Of a stretch of 36,644 nucleotides of DNA, positions 9,137 to 20,159 are shown one piece after another. Within the stretch, counting starts at the first letter, position 1. Every line of letters begins with the position of its first letter. The notes under the pieces are model-generated. The model was not told where the DNA came from. It did not search any database and was given only the letters and a program-made list of their open reading frames with translations. The position numbers and the translations under genes were made by a program. The DNA comes from Hydrogenophaga sp. (lineage in GTDB: Bacteria; Pseudomonadota; Gammaproteobacteria; Burkholderiales; Burkholderiaceae_C). The DNA lies in the NCBI RefSeq assembly GCF_022844385.1, contig NZ_JALHLX010000026.1:1-36644 (forward strand), given 5' to 3'.

Positions 9137-9562
9137 ATGTCCCTCATCGCTCAACTCTCATCACCCGCCGTCCTTCGCCGCGTGCTCGCGTTCGACGCGT
9201 TGTCGGGCGCCGGCACCGGCGTGCTGCACCTGCTGCTGGCGCCCATGCTTTCAACGTGGCTCGGTTTGCCCGGAACCTTGTTGCAGGCATCGGGCATCGC
9301 AATCTTCGGGTTTGTCGCCTTGGCCGCCTGGCTCGCCTTTCAAACGTCGCCGCCGCGCGGCGCGCTCATGGCGATCGTGGCGCTCAACTTCGCGTGGGCG
9401 ATCGGCTGCCTCTGGCTGGCGTTTGACGGTGCGGTCAGCGCCACGCCATGGGGCGTTGTGTACCTGCTGGTGCAGGCGGTCGTGGTGTTCGTGCTGGCCG
9501 AACTGCAATGGATGGGCTCGCGTCGGCTCGCCCGTTCGACTCGGCAGCCCCTGGCTGCTTGA
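9137..9562 (+). CDS. Small integral membrane protein, four predicted helices
   Basis: This 141-residue protein has four hydrophobic segments at about 16-40, 48-69, 75-97 and 104-122 and a basic C-terminal tail, so it should sit in the inner membrane. I recognise no catalytic motif and assign no function. Upstream in-frame codons exist back to 9065, but the ATG at 9137 has AAGGAG seven bases upstream and begins a plausible membrane-protein N-terminus, so I use it. It is divergent from the XRE regulator, and such pairs are often regulator and target. A bidirectional terminator follows directly. Confidence 0.75.
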   Translation: MSLIAQLSSPAVLRRVLAFDALSGAGTGVLHLLLAPMLSTWLGLPGTLLQASGIAIFGFVALAAWLAFQTSPPRGALMAIVALNFAWAIGCLWLAFDGAVSATPWGVVYLLVQAVVVFVLAELQWMGSRRLARSTRQPLAA

Positions 9563-9582
9563 GCCGGTGACCCAAACAAAAA

Positions 9583-9602
9583 AGGCGGCCCGAAGGCCGC
9601 CT
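9583..9602. terminator. Bidirectional rho-independent terminator
   Basis: A perfect 8-bp stem AGGCGGCC / GGCCGCCT with a CGAA tetraloop is flanked by an A-rich tract on the left and TGTTTTGT on the right. It can terminate both the membrane-protein gene (plus) and the OmpA-like gene (minus), which converge here. Confidence 0.85.
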
Positions 9603-9628
9603 GTTTTGTGTCCGAAGACAGGGAGCGA

Positions 9629-10012
9629 TCAGCGCGTGCCGGTCACTTCCACGTCAACGCGGCGGTCAGGCTGCAGGCAGGCCACGAGCGCTGCGGTGCG
9701 GGTGTTGCCCTTGCAGTCTTCGGGCTTGGTCACGGGCATGCTTTCGCCCTTGCCAACGGCCGAGATCTTCGAGCTGTCCAGGCGACCGTTGGTCACGAGG
9801 TAGTTCTTGACGGCCATGGCACGCTCTTCCGACAGCTTCTGGTTGTAGGCGTCCGAACCGAGGCGGTCGGTGTGGCCTTCGACGGTCACGGTCTGGTAGT
9901 TGGCGGTCGACAGGTCACGGGCGAACTTGTCGAGTTCGGCGCGGCCTTCGGGTTTCACGGTGGACGCGTCAAAGCCGAACAGCGACTCGGCCGACATGCT
10001 CACGCGCTGGGG
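9629..10012. repeat. Duplicated OmpA C-terminal coding segment, copy 1
   Basis: This segment encodes the last 127 codons plus stop of the first OmpA-like gene. Copy 2 is at 11761-12144. By eye 116 of 127 residues agree, with long stretches of identical bases, whereas the N-terminal barrels are clearly more divergent. Confidence 0.8.
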
Positions 10013-10792
10013 CATTGGTGCCGGTGCGGGCATCGGGGCTGGCGCAGGAGCCGGTGCCTGCACGATGGGTGCGGGCATGGGTGCTGGAGCCGGTGCCACG
10101 TAAGGCGCAGGTGCTGCGGCCACATAGGCGGGGGCACGGTTGAACGGGAACACCAGGCCCACGGTCAGCATGTCGACGTTGGTGCGGCCATTCACGCCGT
10201 TGTTGACCCGGTAGCGCTCGAGCTCGGTGCGGATCCACATGGAGCGGCTCAGTTCGTACTGAAGGCCCAGACCGACCTTGGCGTTGGCCTTGGTGTCGTT
10301 GCGGTCCTGCACGCCGGCGAGCGTGGCGCCCGGACCGGTGAACGATGCACGGGTGCGGCCCATGGCCACGCCAACGCGACCCAGCACCGAGAAACGCTCG
10401 GTGATCGGCAGTGTGCCGACCAGGTCCAGGTTCAGGCCGCGCATGCGGGTGTCGTTGTTGAACGCGCCGTTGGGGGTGGTGGACGAGAAGGTCGACTTGC
10501 CCAGATCGAAGTAACCACCTTCAACCGCGATGTTGCGGTTGAACTGGTAGCCGCCGAACAGCTTGTAGCCGGTGTCCTTTTCATCGCTGCTGAAGCCGGT
10601 GGCCGGGCCGTTCGGTGCGCCTGCGCCGAGAAGGCCATTGGCCACAGCGGCTTCGTCCACCTTGGAGCGAGCTTCACCAGCGGACACGCCGCCGTAGAAG
10701 AAACCAGGTTCCTGGTATTGGGCAAAAGCCGACGTGGCGGCAACGGAGAGGACGGCGAGTGTCAGTGCGCTGAAGGCGTGACGGGATTTCAT
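9629..10792 (-). CDS. OmpA-family outer membrane protein (paralog 1)
   Basis: This 387-residue protein has an N-terminal signal peptide ending AFA|QYQ (about residue 24). A region with beta-barrel character follows (about 25-215, including GGYQFN, EGGYFDLGK and RGLNLDLVG). A Pro/Ala repeat linker spans roughly 218-258, and a C-terminal OmpA peptidoglycan-binding domain occupies 261-387, with NYQTVTVEGHTDRLGS and the Arg-rich tail PDRRVDVEV. It should span the outer membrane and hold on to peptidoglycan. The signal peptide decides the ATG at 10792 over an upstream in-frame ATG. The last 127 residues are about 91% identical, by my count, to those of the second OmpA-like protein in this window. 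No partner gene shares its strand immediately upstream. Confidence 0.92.
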   Translation of the reverse strand: MKSRHAFSALTLAVLSVAATSAFAQYQEPGFFYGGVSAGEARSKVDEAAVANGLLGAGAPNGPATGFSSDEKDTGYKLFGGYQFNRNIAVEGGYFDLGKSTFSSTTPNGAFNNDTRMRGLNLDLVGTLPITERFSVLGRVGVAMGRTRASFTGPGATLAGVQDRNDTKANAKVGLGLQYELSRSMWIRTELERYRVNNGVNGRTNVDMLTVGLVFPFNRAPAYVAAAPAPYVAPAPAPMPAPIVQAPAPAPAPMPAPAPMPQRVSMSAESLFGFDASTVKPEGRAELDKFARDLSTANYQTVTVEGHTDRLGSDAYNQKLSEERAMAVKNYLVTNGRLDSSKISAVGKGESMPVTKPEDCKGNTRTAALVACLQPDRRVDVEVTGTR

Positions 10793-11478
<686 letters not shown>

Positions 11479-11508
11479 TCCACGTCTGTTCAACACAAGG
11501 AGAACACC

Positions 11509-11667
11509 ATGAGTATTGGAACCATTCTGTTGATCGTGCTGGTCCTGCTGTTGCTGGGTGTGATCCCCAGCTGGAACCACAGCCGCAGCTGGGGCTACGG
11601 TCCCAGTGGCGTGCTCGGTGTGGTCTTGATCATCGTGGTCGTGCTGCTGGTCACCGGCAGGCTCTGA
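11509..11667 (+). CDS. Small hydrophobic DUF3309-type protein
   Basis: This 52-residue peptide begins MSIGTILLIVLVLLLLGVIP, has a short polar turn containing SWNHSRSWGYGPSG and ends with a second hydrophobic stretch, GVVLIIVVVLLVTGRL. This layout is typical of the DUF3309 family, whose function is unknown. It probably forms a membrane hairpin. AAGGAG lies seven bases before the ATG, and a strong terminator follows 39 bp after the stop. It is probably co-transcribed with the collagen-like lipoprotein gene. Confidence 0.8.
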   Translation: MSIGTILLIVLVLLLLGVIPSWNHSRSWGYGPSGVLGVVLIIVVVLLVTGRL

Positions 11668-11706
11668 CTCCCACAAAGGCCCCGCCTTCTCGGCTGACGG
11701 CCTCGC

Positions 11707-11744
11707 AAAAAACCCCCGCAAGATTCATCTTGCGGGGGTTTTTT
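11707..11744. terminator. Bidirectional rho-independent terminator
   Basis: A perfect 18-bp inverted repeat (11707-11724 with 11727-11744) has a CCCCCGCAAGAT core and a 2-base loop, with six A on the left and six T on the right. It separates the DUF3309-type gene (plus) from the converging second OmpA-like gene (minus) and suits both strands. Confidence 0.93.
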
Positions 11745-11760
11745 ATGGCTGTGGCCGTGA

Positions 11761-12144
11761 TCAGCGCGTGCCGGTCACTTCCACGTCAACGCGGCGATCG
11801 GGCTGCAGGCAGGCCACGAGTGCAGCGGTGCGGGTGTTGCCCTTGCAGTCGCCGGGCTTGGTCACGGGCTGGGTCTCACCCTTGCCCACGGCCGAAATCT
11901 TGGAGCTGTCCAGACGACCGTTGGTCACGAGGTGGTTCTTGACGGCGTTGGCGCGCTCTTCCGACAGCTTCTGGTTGTAGGCGTCCGAACCGAGGCGGTC
12001 GGTGTGGCCTTCCACCACCACGGTCTGGTAGTTGGTGCCAGCGAGGTCGCGGGCGAACTTGTCGAGCTCGCTGCGGCCTTCGGGCTTCACGGTGGAGGCG
12101 TCAAAGCCGAACAGCGACTCGGCCGACAGGCTCACGCGCTGGGG
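11761..12144. repeat. Duplicated OmpA C-terminal coding segment, copy 2
   Basis: This is the partner of 9629-10012 in the same orientation. The two copies are about 2.1 kb apart and could recombine, deleting or inverting nothing but the genes between them and one barrel. Confidence 0.8.
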
Positions 12145-12909
12145 CATCGGCGCGGGTGGAGGTGGTGGAGGGGGCGCCTGCACCACCGCTGGCGGCGGTT
12201 GAACCACCACCGGCATCGGCACGGGTGCAGCGGCCATGCGCACCGGCTGCGGCGCCGGGCCTCCGAAGCGGTACACCAGACCCACCGAGAGCATGTCGAT
12301 GTCACCCTTGTTGCCAATGGCGTCGTTCACGCGGTAGCGCTCCAGTTCCAGCCGCATGGCCATAGCGTCGCTGAATGCGTAGTTCAACCCCACGCCGTAC
12401 TTGGCATTCGCCTGGCTCTTGCTCGCGGTCGGGTTGCTGACGTTGACCGCGCCGGTGCCGGAGAACCGGTCGTTGGCGCGGGCGTAGTTCACGCCGACCC
12501 GGCCCAGTGCCGACAGTTTTCCGGTCAGGGGCAGCGATCCCACAAGGTCCAGGTTGAGACCCCTGACACGCATCTCGCCGTTCAAGGTACCGGTCGGAAT
12601 CGTGTTCGCGGTGTAGCCGAACTTGCCCAGGTCGAAGTAACCGCCCTCCAACGCAAAGTGCGGACTGAACTGGTACCCGCCAAACAGCTTGAAGCCGGTG
12701 GATCGGTCCCGGTCGTTGATGGAGGTGGTTGTGAATCCCTGCGCCTGTAGGCCGCTCGTGATGCGGGGGTCGTCGATTTCGGCACCGGTGCGACCTGCGT
12801 TGGCGCCGGCATACCAGCCGGTCGATTGAGCGGTGGCCAGCGGATGGGCGAACAAGGCCAGTGTCAGCAGGCTCAGGGCGCCCGCGCTGGTGTTGAGTGT
12901 GGGTTTCAT
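11761..12909 (-). CDS. OmpA-family outer membrane protein (paralog 2)
   Basis: This 382-residue paralog of the OmpA-like protein at 9629-10792 has a signal peptide ending ATA|QST (about residue 28). A beta-barrel-like region follows (with GGYQFS, EGGYFDLGKF and RGLNLDLVGSLP), then a Pro-rich linker with a run of seven prolines, and a C-terminal OmpA domain (256-382). The domain contains VEGHTDRLGS and the same tail as paralog 1. The ATG at 12909 is chosen for the signal peptide and an AGGAAA site upstream; the frame stays open further upstream, but that sequence lies within the DUF3494 gene in another frame. It sits 35 bp downstream of the DUF3494 lipoprotein gene on the same strand, suggesting one transcript. 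Confidence 0.91.
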   Translation of the reverse strand: MKPTLNTSAGALSLLTLALFAHPLATAQSTGWYAGANAGRTGAEIDDPRITSGLQAQGFTTTSINDRDRSTGFKLFGGYQFSPHFALEGGYFDLGKFGYTANTIPTGTLNGEMRVRGLNLDLVGSLPLTGKLSALGRVGVNYARANDRFSGTGAVNVSNPTASKSQANAKYGVGLNYAFSDAMAMRLELERYRVNDAIGNKGDIDMLSVGLVYRFGGPAPQPVRMAAAPVPMPVVVQPPPAVVQAPPPPPPPAPMPQRVSLSAESLFGFDASTVKPEGRSELDKFARDLAGTNYQTVVVEGHTDRLGSDAYNQKLSEERANAVKNHLVTNGRLDSSKISAVGKGETQPVTKPGDCKGNTRTAALVACLQPDRRVDVEVTGTR

Positions 12910-12944
12910 GGTGTTTCCTGGGAGTGTGTGGTGCGCGTGATCAG

Positions 12945-13865
12945 TCAGGGCGCAGGCACGTTGATCACCGTGTTCACCATCGTGACCGACGCGTCCAGCG
13001 ACAGCGCGCGTCCATTGAGGGTGGTGATGGCCACGTTGCCCGCGGTGGAGAAGCTCACGCCGGTGCGCGCGATGATGGTGCCTTCCATGGTGCCGCCGCC
13101 ACCGGCGTTGATGGTGGCCGCGCTGCCGACCTGCCAGTACACGTTCCGCGCCTGCGCGCCGCCAGTCAAAAGCACGCTTTGCGGGAATGCCGCGCCCGGG
13201 CCGCCCACCGTCAGGGTCTGGGCCATCTGGAACACCCAGACCGCATTGGGGTTGCCCTGCGCGTCCAGGGTCAGATTGCCACCCTGGATCATGAAGGTGC
13301 CACCGGCGGCCTTGTAGATGCCGGAGGCCAGCGTGAGGTTGGCCAGGTTGCCAGCGCCCGCATCCACCCCACCCGGCAAGCCGGCCAGCGTGTTGAATGC
13401 CACGAGGGCGTCGGCACGGGCTGCCAGTGCGATGGCCTCCGTGGCGGCCGTGCCTTCGGACAGGCACGCGCCGGTGGGAGGCGGTGGCGCGGTGTTGATG
13501 TTCCCGGACACCACGCCTTCGTGCACGCCCGCCACCACGGTGTAGGTGCACCCGGGTTTGTTGTTCCGAAAGCCGGTCACAGCCGTCGAAACAGCGGTCG
13601 TTCCGATGTCGCCATTGATGACCGTGAGCGGGCCGGCGTTGGTCATGCCGGCCGATCCGCCGAAAGCGCCAAAGGTGGAGGCAACGCCCAAGGGAACAAA
13701 AGAGCCGCCCGGCGGGGCCACAGGTGAGACCGTGCCGAACGGTGTGGTACCCGAGCCATCAATGCCGAGGACAGGGTCGCCCCCGCCGCAAGCGGCCACC
13801 AGGGTGCTCATCATCAAGGGGGCAAGCCACTTCCAGGGGAGGTGGCGGGTGTGTGTGTGTTTCAT
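12945..13865 (-). CDS. DUF3494 (ice-binding-like) domain lipoprotein
   Basis: This 306-residue protein has a lipoprotein signal with lipobox LVAAC (Cys26) followed by GGGD, a short Gly/Thr/Pro linker and a DUF3494 domain over most of the rest. Recognisable family elements are GPLTVINGDIGT, the helix region AIALAARADALVAFNTLAGLP, LTLASGIYKAAGG, VWVFQMAQTLTVG, QARNVYWQVGSAATI and MEGTIIA. The domain is a beta-solenoid with a long alpha helix; characterised members bind ice, and many others are thought to serve adhesion. It is probably displayed on the outer membrane as a lipid-anchored protein. It precedes the second OmpA-like gene by 35 bp. Ice-binding activity cannot be judged from sequence alone. 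Confidence 0.87.
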   Translation of the reverse strand: MKHTHTRHLPWKWLAPLMMSTLVAACGGGDPVLGIDGSGTTPFGTVSPVAPPGGSFVPLGVASTFGAFGGSAGMTNAGPLTVINGDIGTTAVSTAVTGFRNNKPGCTYTVVAGVHEGVVSGNINTAPPPPTGACLSEGTAATEAIALAARADALVAFNTLAGLPGGVDAGAGNLANLTLASGIYKAAGGTFMIQGGNLTLDAQGNPNAVWVFQMAQTLTVGGPGAAFPQSVLLTGGAQARNVYWQVGSAATINAGGGGTMEGTIIARTGVSFSTAGNVAITTLNGRALSLDASVTMVNTVINVPAP

Positions 13866-14139
13866 GGGGTTCTCGTTCAGGGGTTCTTGGGACCAGGTCC
13901 ACTCGGCGCTCTCCCGGCGGTGGACATCTTGGGCAGACCCGCCATGCCGAAGGGCTTGCACGTGTCTGCTGCAACCAAGCATGGATACCCCGTGCACGAA
14001 CGTCTGTTGGGCAGCACACTCACGCGATCGAACGTCATGAGCCGACGGCTTCGCGCGTGCAAATCACCACAGTCAACGAGGACTCTTTTGCTGCTGACAG
14101 AATGGTCCGTTCGTTCACCTGCCGCCGTCTGGAGTTTTC
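13866..14139. promoter_or_regulatory. Divergent region between the DUF3494 gene and acnA
   Basis: This 274-bp non-coding stretch must hold promoters for the DUF3494-ompA transcript (minus) and acnA (plus). I found no well-spaced consensus promoter. A TGGAG site about six bases before the ATG supports the acnA start. Confidence 0.4.
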
Positions 14140-17040
<2,901 letters not shown>

Positions 17041-17045
17041 GCGAG

Positions 17046-17062
17046 ATGCCGCAAAGCGGCAT
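17046..17062 (+). terminator. Weak hairpin after acnA
   Basis: A perfect 7-bp stem ATGCCGC / GCGGCAT with an AAA loop lies 6 bp after the acnA stop and is followed by GATGTGTTTT. The imperfect U-tract suggests partial termination or transcript-end processing before the protease operon. Confidence 0.4.
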
Positions 17063-17092
17063 GATGTGTTTTCCGCCGCACCAGGAGCCGCC

Positions 17093-18028
17093 ATGCGAAA
17101 GCCTGCCTTGTACAGCCCGTCCAGTCGAGCAGGAACCTCGCAACCCGATGCTGGTGCGCGCCCGGGCGAGTCGGCATCGGCCAACGCGGTGGAGGCGCCA
17201 AAGCGGGGAGGCCGATGGAGCCGTTTTCGGGCTGGTTCTTCGCGTGCTGCAGCGACACCGCGCGTCATGTGGTCGGCCATGGCCTTGCTTGCGGCCCTGC
17301 TGGCCGCCAGCGTGTGGCAAGGCGGTGTGAACGGTACCAAGGCCCTGACGCAGAAAGACATTGACGCGGCTGTGCTGCGCACCCTCACCACGCAAAACCT
17401 GCCCTCGCGCGCGGCACGAGCGGCCGAGAAGATCCGCCCGGCCGTGGTACGCGTCATGTCCTACGGCAAGAACAGCGAGGGCAAGGAAGTGGAGCAGGGC
17501 GTGGGCACTGGTGTGGTGATCACAGACAAGGGCATCATCCTGACCAACCTGCACGTGGTGCAGAGCGCGCAGAGCGTCAGGATCGTGTACGCCGACGGCT
17601 CCGAGTCGCCCGCCACCGTGACCGGTGCACAACCCCAGAACGATCTGGCTGTGTTGCAGGCGCAGATCATTCCCGACGACCTCATCGCTGCCACCATGCG
17701 ATCCACCAACGACCTGGTGCCCGGCGAAGACGTGGTGGCGGTGGGCTTTCCCTTCGGCATCGGGCCGTCAGTGTCCTCGGGGGTCATCTCGGGCTTTGAC
17801 CGCGCCTTCAAGTCGCCCGAGGGCGTACAGGAAATCGGCAACCTGATCCAGTTCGACGCAGCGGCCAACCCCGGCAACTCAGGTGGCCCGCTGGTCACCA
17901 TGGACGGCGAAGTCATCGGCATCGTCACCGGCATCCTCAACCCCACCAGCCACCGCACCTTCGTCGGCATCGGATTTGCAGTGCCGATTGAAAGCGCCGC
18001 GTCCGCCGCCGGCTTGCCGCCCTTCTGA
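17093..18028 (+). CDS. Membrane-anchored trypsin-like serine protease (DegP/HtrA-like, no PDZ)
   Basis: This 311-residue protein has a polar, probably cytoplasmic N-terminus of about 55 residues and one transmembrane helix (about 58-74). The protease domain carries the S1C triad His154 (TNLHVV), Asp184 (NDLAVL) and Ser263 (GNSGGPL). It ends shortly after the protease domain, so the PDZ domains of DegP/DegS are absent. The active site should face the periplasm. I chose ATG 17093, which has AGGAG six bases upstream, over a GTG at 17066. The gene is 28 bp upstream of the MoxR ATPase gene and probably shares its transcript, so it may act with that complex in envelope quality control; this is inference. 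The protease class is secure. Confidence 0.9.
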   Translation: MRKPALYSPSSRAGTSQPDAGARPGESASANAVEAPKRGGRWSRFRAGSSRAAATPRVMWSAMALLAALLAASVWQGGVNGTKALTQKDIDAAVLRTLTTQNLPSRAARAAEKIRPAVVRVMSYGKNSEGKEVEQGVGTGVVITDKGIILTNLHVVQSAQSVRIVYADGSESPATVTGAQPQNDLAVLQAQIIPDDLIAATMRSTNDLVPGEDVVAVGFPFGIGPSVSSGVISGFDRAFKSPEGVQEIGNLIQFDAAANPGNSGGPLVTMDGEVIGIVTGILNPTSHRTFVGIGFAVPIESAASAAGLPPF

Positions 18029-18056
18029 ATTTTTCTTCACCGTCACAGGAGCTTCC

Positions 18057-19058
18057 ATGGACCAGAACGCCGCCCCCGACACCGCCCAGCTCATGGAGCA
18101 GATCCTGTACGAAGTGAAACGCGTGGTGGTGGGTCAGGACCGGTTTCTTGAACGCGTGATGGTGGCCATGCTGGCCCAGGGCCACCTGCTGGTCGAAGGT
18201 GTGCCGGGTCTGGCCAAGACACTCACCGTCAAGACACTGGCCAATGTGGTGCAGGGCCAGTTCAAGCGCATCCAATTCACGCCCGACCTGGTGCCCGCCG
18301 ACCTCGTGGGCACACGCATCTACAACCAGAAGACCGGCGACTTCAGCACCTCGCTGGGCCCGGTATTTGCCAACTTGCTGCTGGCCGACGAGATCAACCG
18401 CGCGCCGGCCAAGGTGCAGAGTGCGTTGCTGGAAGTGATGCAGGAACGCCAGGTGACCATTGCCGGCGAATCGCACAAGGTCCCCAGCCCGTTCCTGGTG
18501 ATGGCCACGCAGAACCCGATCGAGACCGAAGGCACCTACCCGCTGCCCGAAGCGCAGGTCGACCGCTTCATGATGAAAGTGATGGTGGACTATCCCACCG
18601 ATGAAGAAGAGTACGTGATCGTCGAGCGCGTCACCGGCCCGGCCGTGCAGGTCAATGCGGTGGCCACCACCGATCAGCTCGCGGTGCTGCAGGCGCAGTG
18701 TCGCCAGGTGTACGTGGACCCCTCGCTGGTGCAGTACGCGGTGAAGCTGGTGTCGGCCACGCGCACGCCCGAGAAACACGGCCTCAAGGATGTGGCGCGC
18801 TTCATCACCTTCGGCGCCAGCCCGCGCGCCACCATCGGCCTGGTGGAGGGCGCCCGCGCGCTGGCCATGCTGCGTGGGCGCAGCTACGCACTGCCCGAAG
18901 ACATGACCGATCTGGTGCCCGACGTGCTGCGCCACCGCGTGGTGCTGTCGTACGAGGGCTTGTCCGAGGGGCTGGATTCCGATGCCCTGATCGCAAAGAT
19001 CATGAAGCAGGTTCCGCCGCCTGCGCGCCCGCTGGAGCACGAAAAGCGCGCCGCCTGA
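18057..19058 (+). CDS. MoxR-family AAA+ ATPase
   Basis: This 333-residue ATPase has Walker A GVPGLAKT (residues 48-55), Walker B LLLADEINRAPAK and sensor-1 region MATQNPIETEGTYPLPEAQ, all characteristic of the MoxR subfamily. MoxR proteins act as chaperone-like ATPases with von Willebrand factor A proteins encoded nearby, and the DUF58 and VWA genes downstream fit that pattern. AGGAG lies just before the ATG at 18057; upstream in-frame sequence belongs to the protease gene in another frame and is not used. The client of this complex is unknown. Confidence 0.95.
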   Translation: MDQNAAPDTAQLMEQILYEVKRVVVGQDRFLERVMVAMLAQGHLLVEGVPGLAKTLTVKTLANVVQGQFKRIQFTPDLVPADLVGTRIYNQKTGDFSTSLGPVFANLLLADEINRAPAKVQSALLEVMQERQVTIAGESHKVPSPFLVMATQNPIETEGTYPLPEAQVDRFMMKVMVDYPTDEEEYVIVERVTGPAVQVNAVATTDQLAVLQAQCRQVYVDPSLVQYAVKLVSATRTPEKHGLKDVARFITFGASPRATIGLVEGARALAMLRGRSYALPEDMTDLVPDVLRHRVVLSYEGLSEGLDSDALIAKIMKQVPPPARPLEHEKRAA

Positions 19059-19073
19059 ACGCGGGTCCACACC

Positions 19074-20159
19074 ATGTTCTTCAAACGCCTGTTCGGATCG
19101 GATCGCGGCGCTGCCGATGCGCCGTCCAAAGCCGCCGGTATCGCGCTGGCCACACCGGTCACGCAGCGAGCCGACGCGTTGCTGCGCCGGCTCGAATGGA
19201 CCGTGCTGCGAAAGCTCGACGGCCTGCTGCAGGGCGACTACAAAACGCTCATGCGCGGCTCGGGCCTGGACCTGGCGGACCTGCGCGAATACCAGCTGCA
19301 CGACGACGTGCGCCACATCGACTGGAACGTCACCGCGCGGCTGCAGCAGCCGCACGTGCGCGTGTTCACCGAAGACCGCGAGATGGCCGCGTGGTTCCTG
19401 CTCGACCTCAGCCCCTCGGTGGACTTTGGCTCGGGCAACCAGCGCAAGAGCCAGGTGCTGCTCGATTTCACCGCCGTGCTCGCGCGCCTGATCGGACGCC
19501 ACGGCAACCGCGTGGGCGCGGTGCTCTATGGATCGCGTGGCCAACCGGTGGTCGACGCGGTGCTGCCCGCGCGCGGCGGTCGCACCCAGGTGCTGCGCCT
19601 GATGCAGATGGTGCTGCAGCCGCCGAAGAAAGATCCCTCGATCAAGGATGGCGTGACCCAGCTCTCCGACCTGCTCAAGGCCGCGGTGCACACCGTGCGC
19701 CAGCGCGCCACCGTGTTCGTGGTGTCCGACTTCATCAGCGAGCCCGGCTGGGAAAAGCCGTTGGGCGAACTCGCACGCCGCCACGACGTGGTGGCCGTCC
19801 GCCTGCTCGACCCGCTGGAACTGGAACTGCCCGACCTCGGCCTGATCCCCGTCCGCGACGCCGAAACCGGTGAACAGCTGATGGTGGACACGCACGACGC
19901 CGGGTTCAGGCAGCGCTTCGCGCGCATCGCCGCGCAACGCGAAGCCCAGTTGCGTGAGAGTCTGGCGCGCGCCGGGGTCGACACGCTGGAGCTCTCCACC
20001 GACGACGATCTGGCCGACGCCGTGGTGCGCTTTGTCGATCTGCGCAAACGCCGTCTGCGCGCCGGCAAACACGCCCTGGCCGGCCGCAGTGTGCCGACCC
20101 AAATGCCCGCCCGCGACCGCGGCAGCTTCGGCATCTCCCGTGAAGGAACTCGACCATGA
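19074..20159 (+). CDS. DUF58 domain-containing protein
   Basis: This 361-residue protein has the hallmark DUF58 motif near its N-terminus: DLREYQLHDDVRHIDWNVTAR (about 69-89). A VWA-like fold follows, with FLLDLSPSVDFG at a metal-site-like position. It has no signal peptide or convincing transmembrane helix. DUF58 proteins are nearly always encoded between a MoxR ATPase and a membrane VWA protein, as here, and are believed to work with them. The stop overlaps the start of the VWA gene (ATGA), implying translational coupling. The last 40 residues are basic and possibly disordered. Confidence 0.92.
   Translation: MFFKRLFGSDRGAADAPSKAAGIALATPVTQRADALLRRLEWTVLRKLDGLLQGDYKTLMRGSGLDLADLREYQLHDDVRHIDWNVTARLQQPHVRVFTEDREMAAWFLLDLSPSVDFGSGNQRKSQVLLDFTAVLARLIGRHGNRVGAVLYGSRGQPVVDAVLPARGGRTQVLRLMQMVLQPPKKDPSIKDGVTQLSDLLKAAVHTVRQRATVFVVSDFISEPGWEKPLGELARRHDVVAVRLLDPLELELPDLGLIPVRDAETGEQLMVDTHDAGFRQRFARIAAQREAQLRESLARAGVDTLELSTDDDLADAVVRFVDLRKRRLRAGKHALAGRSVPTQMPARDRGSFGISREGTRP

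Noticed and set aside
13552..13997. N-terminal extensions upstream of the DUF3494 and OmpA-like genes on the minus strand
   Set aside because: Signal peptides and ribosome sites place the starts at 13865 and 12909; the extra codons look non-coding or lie in another gene's frame.
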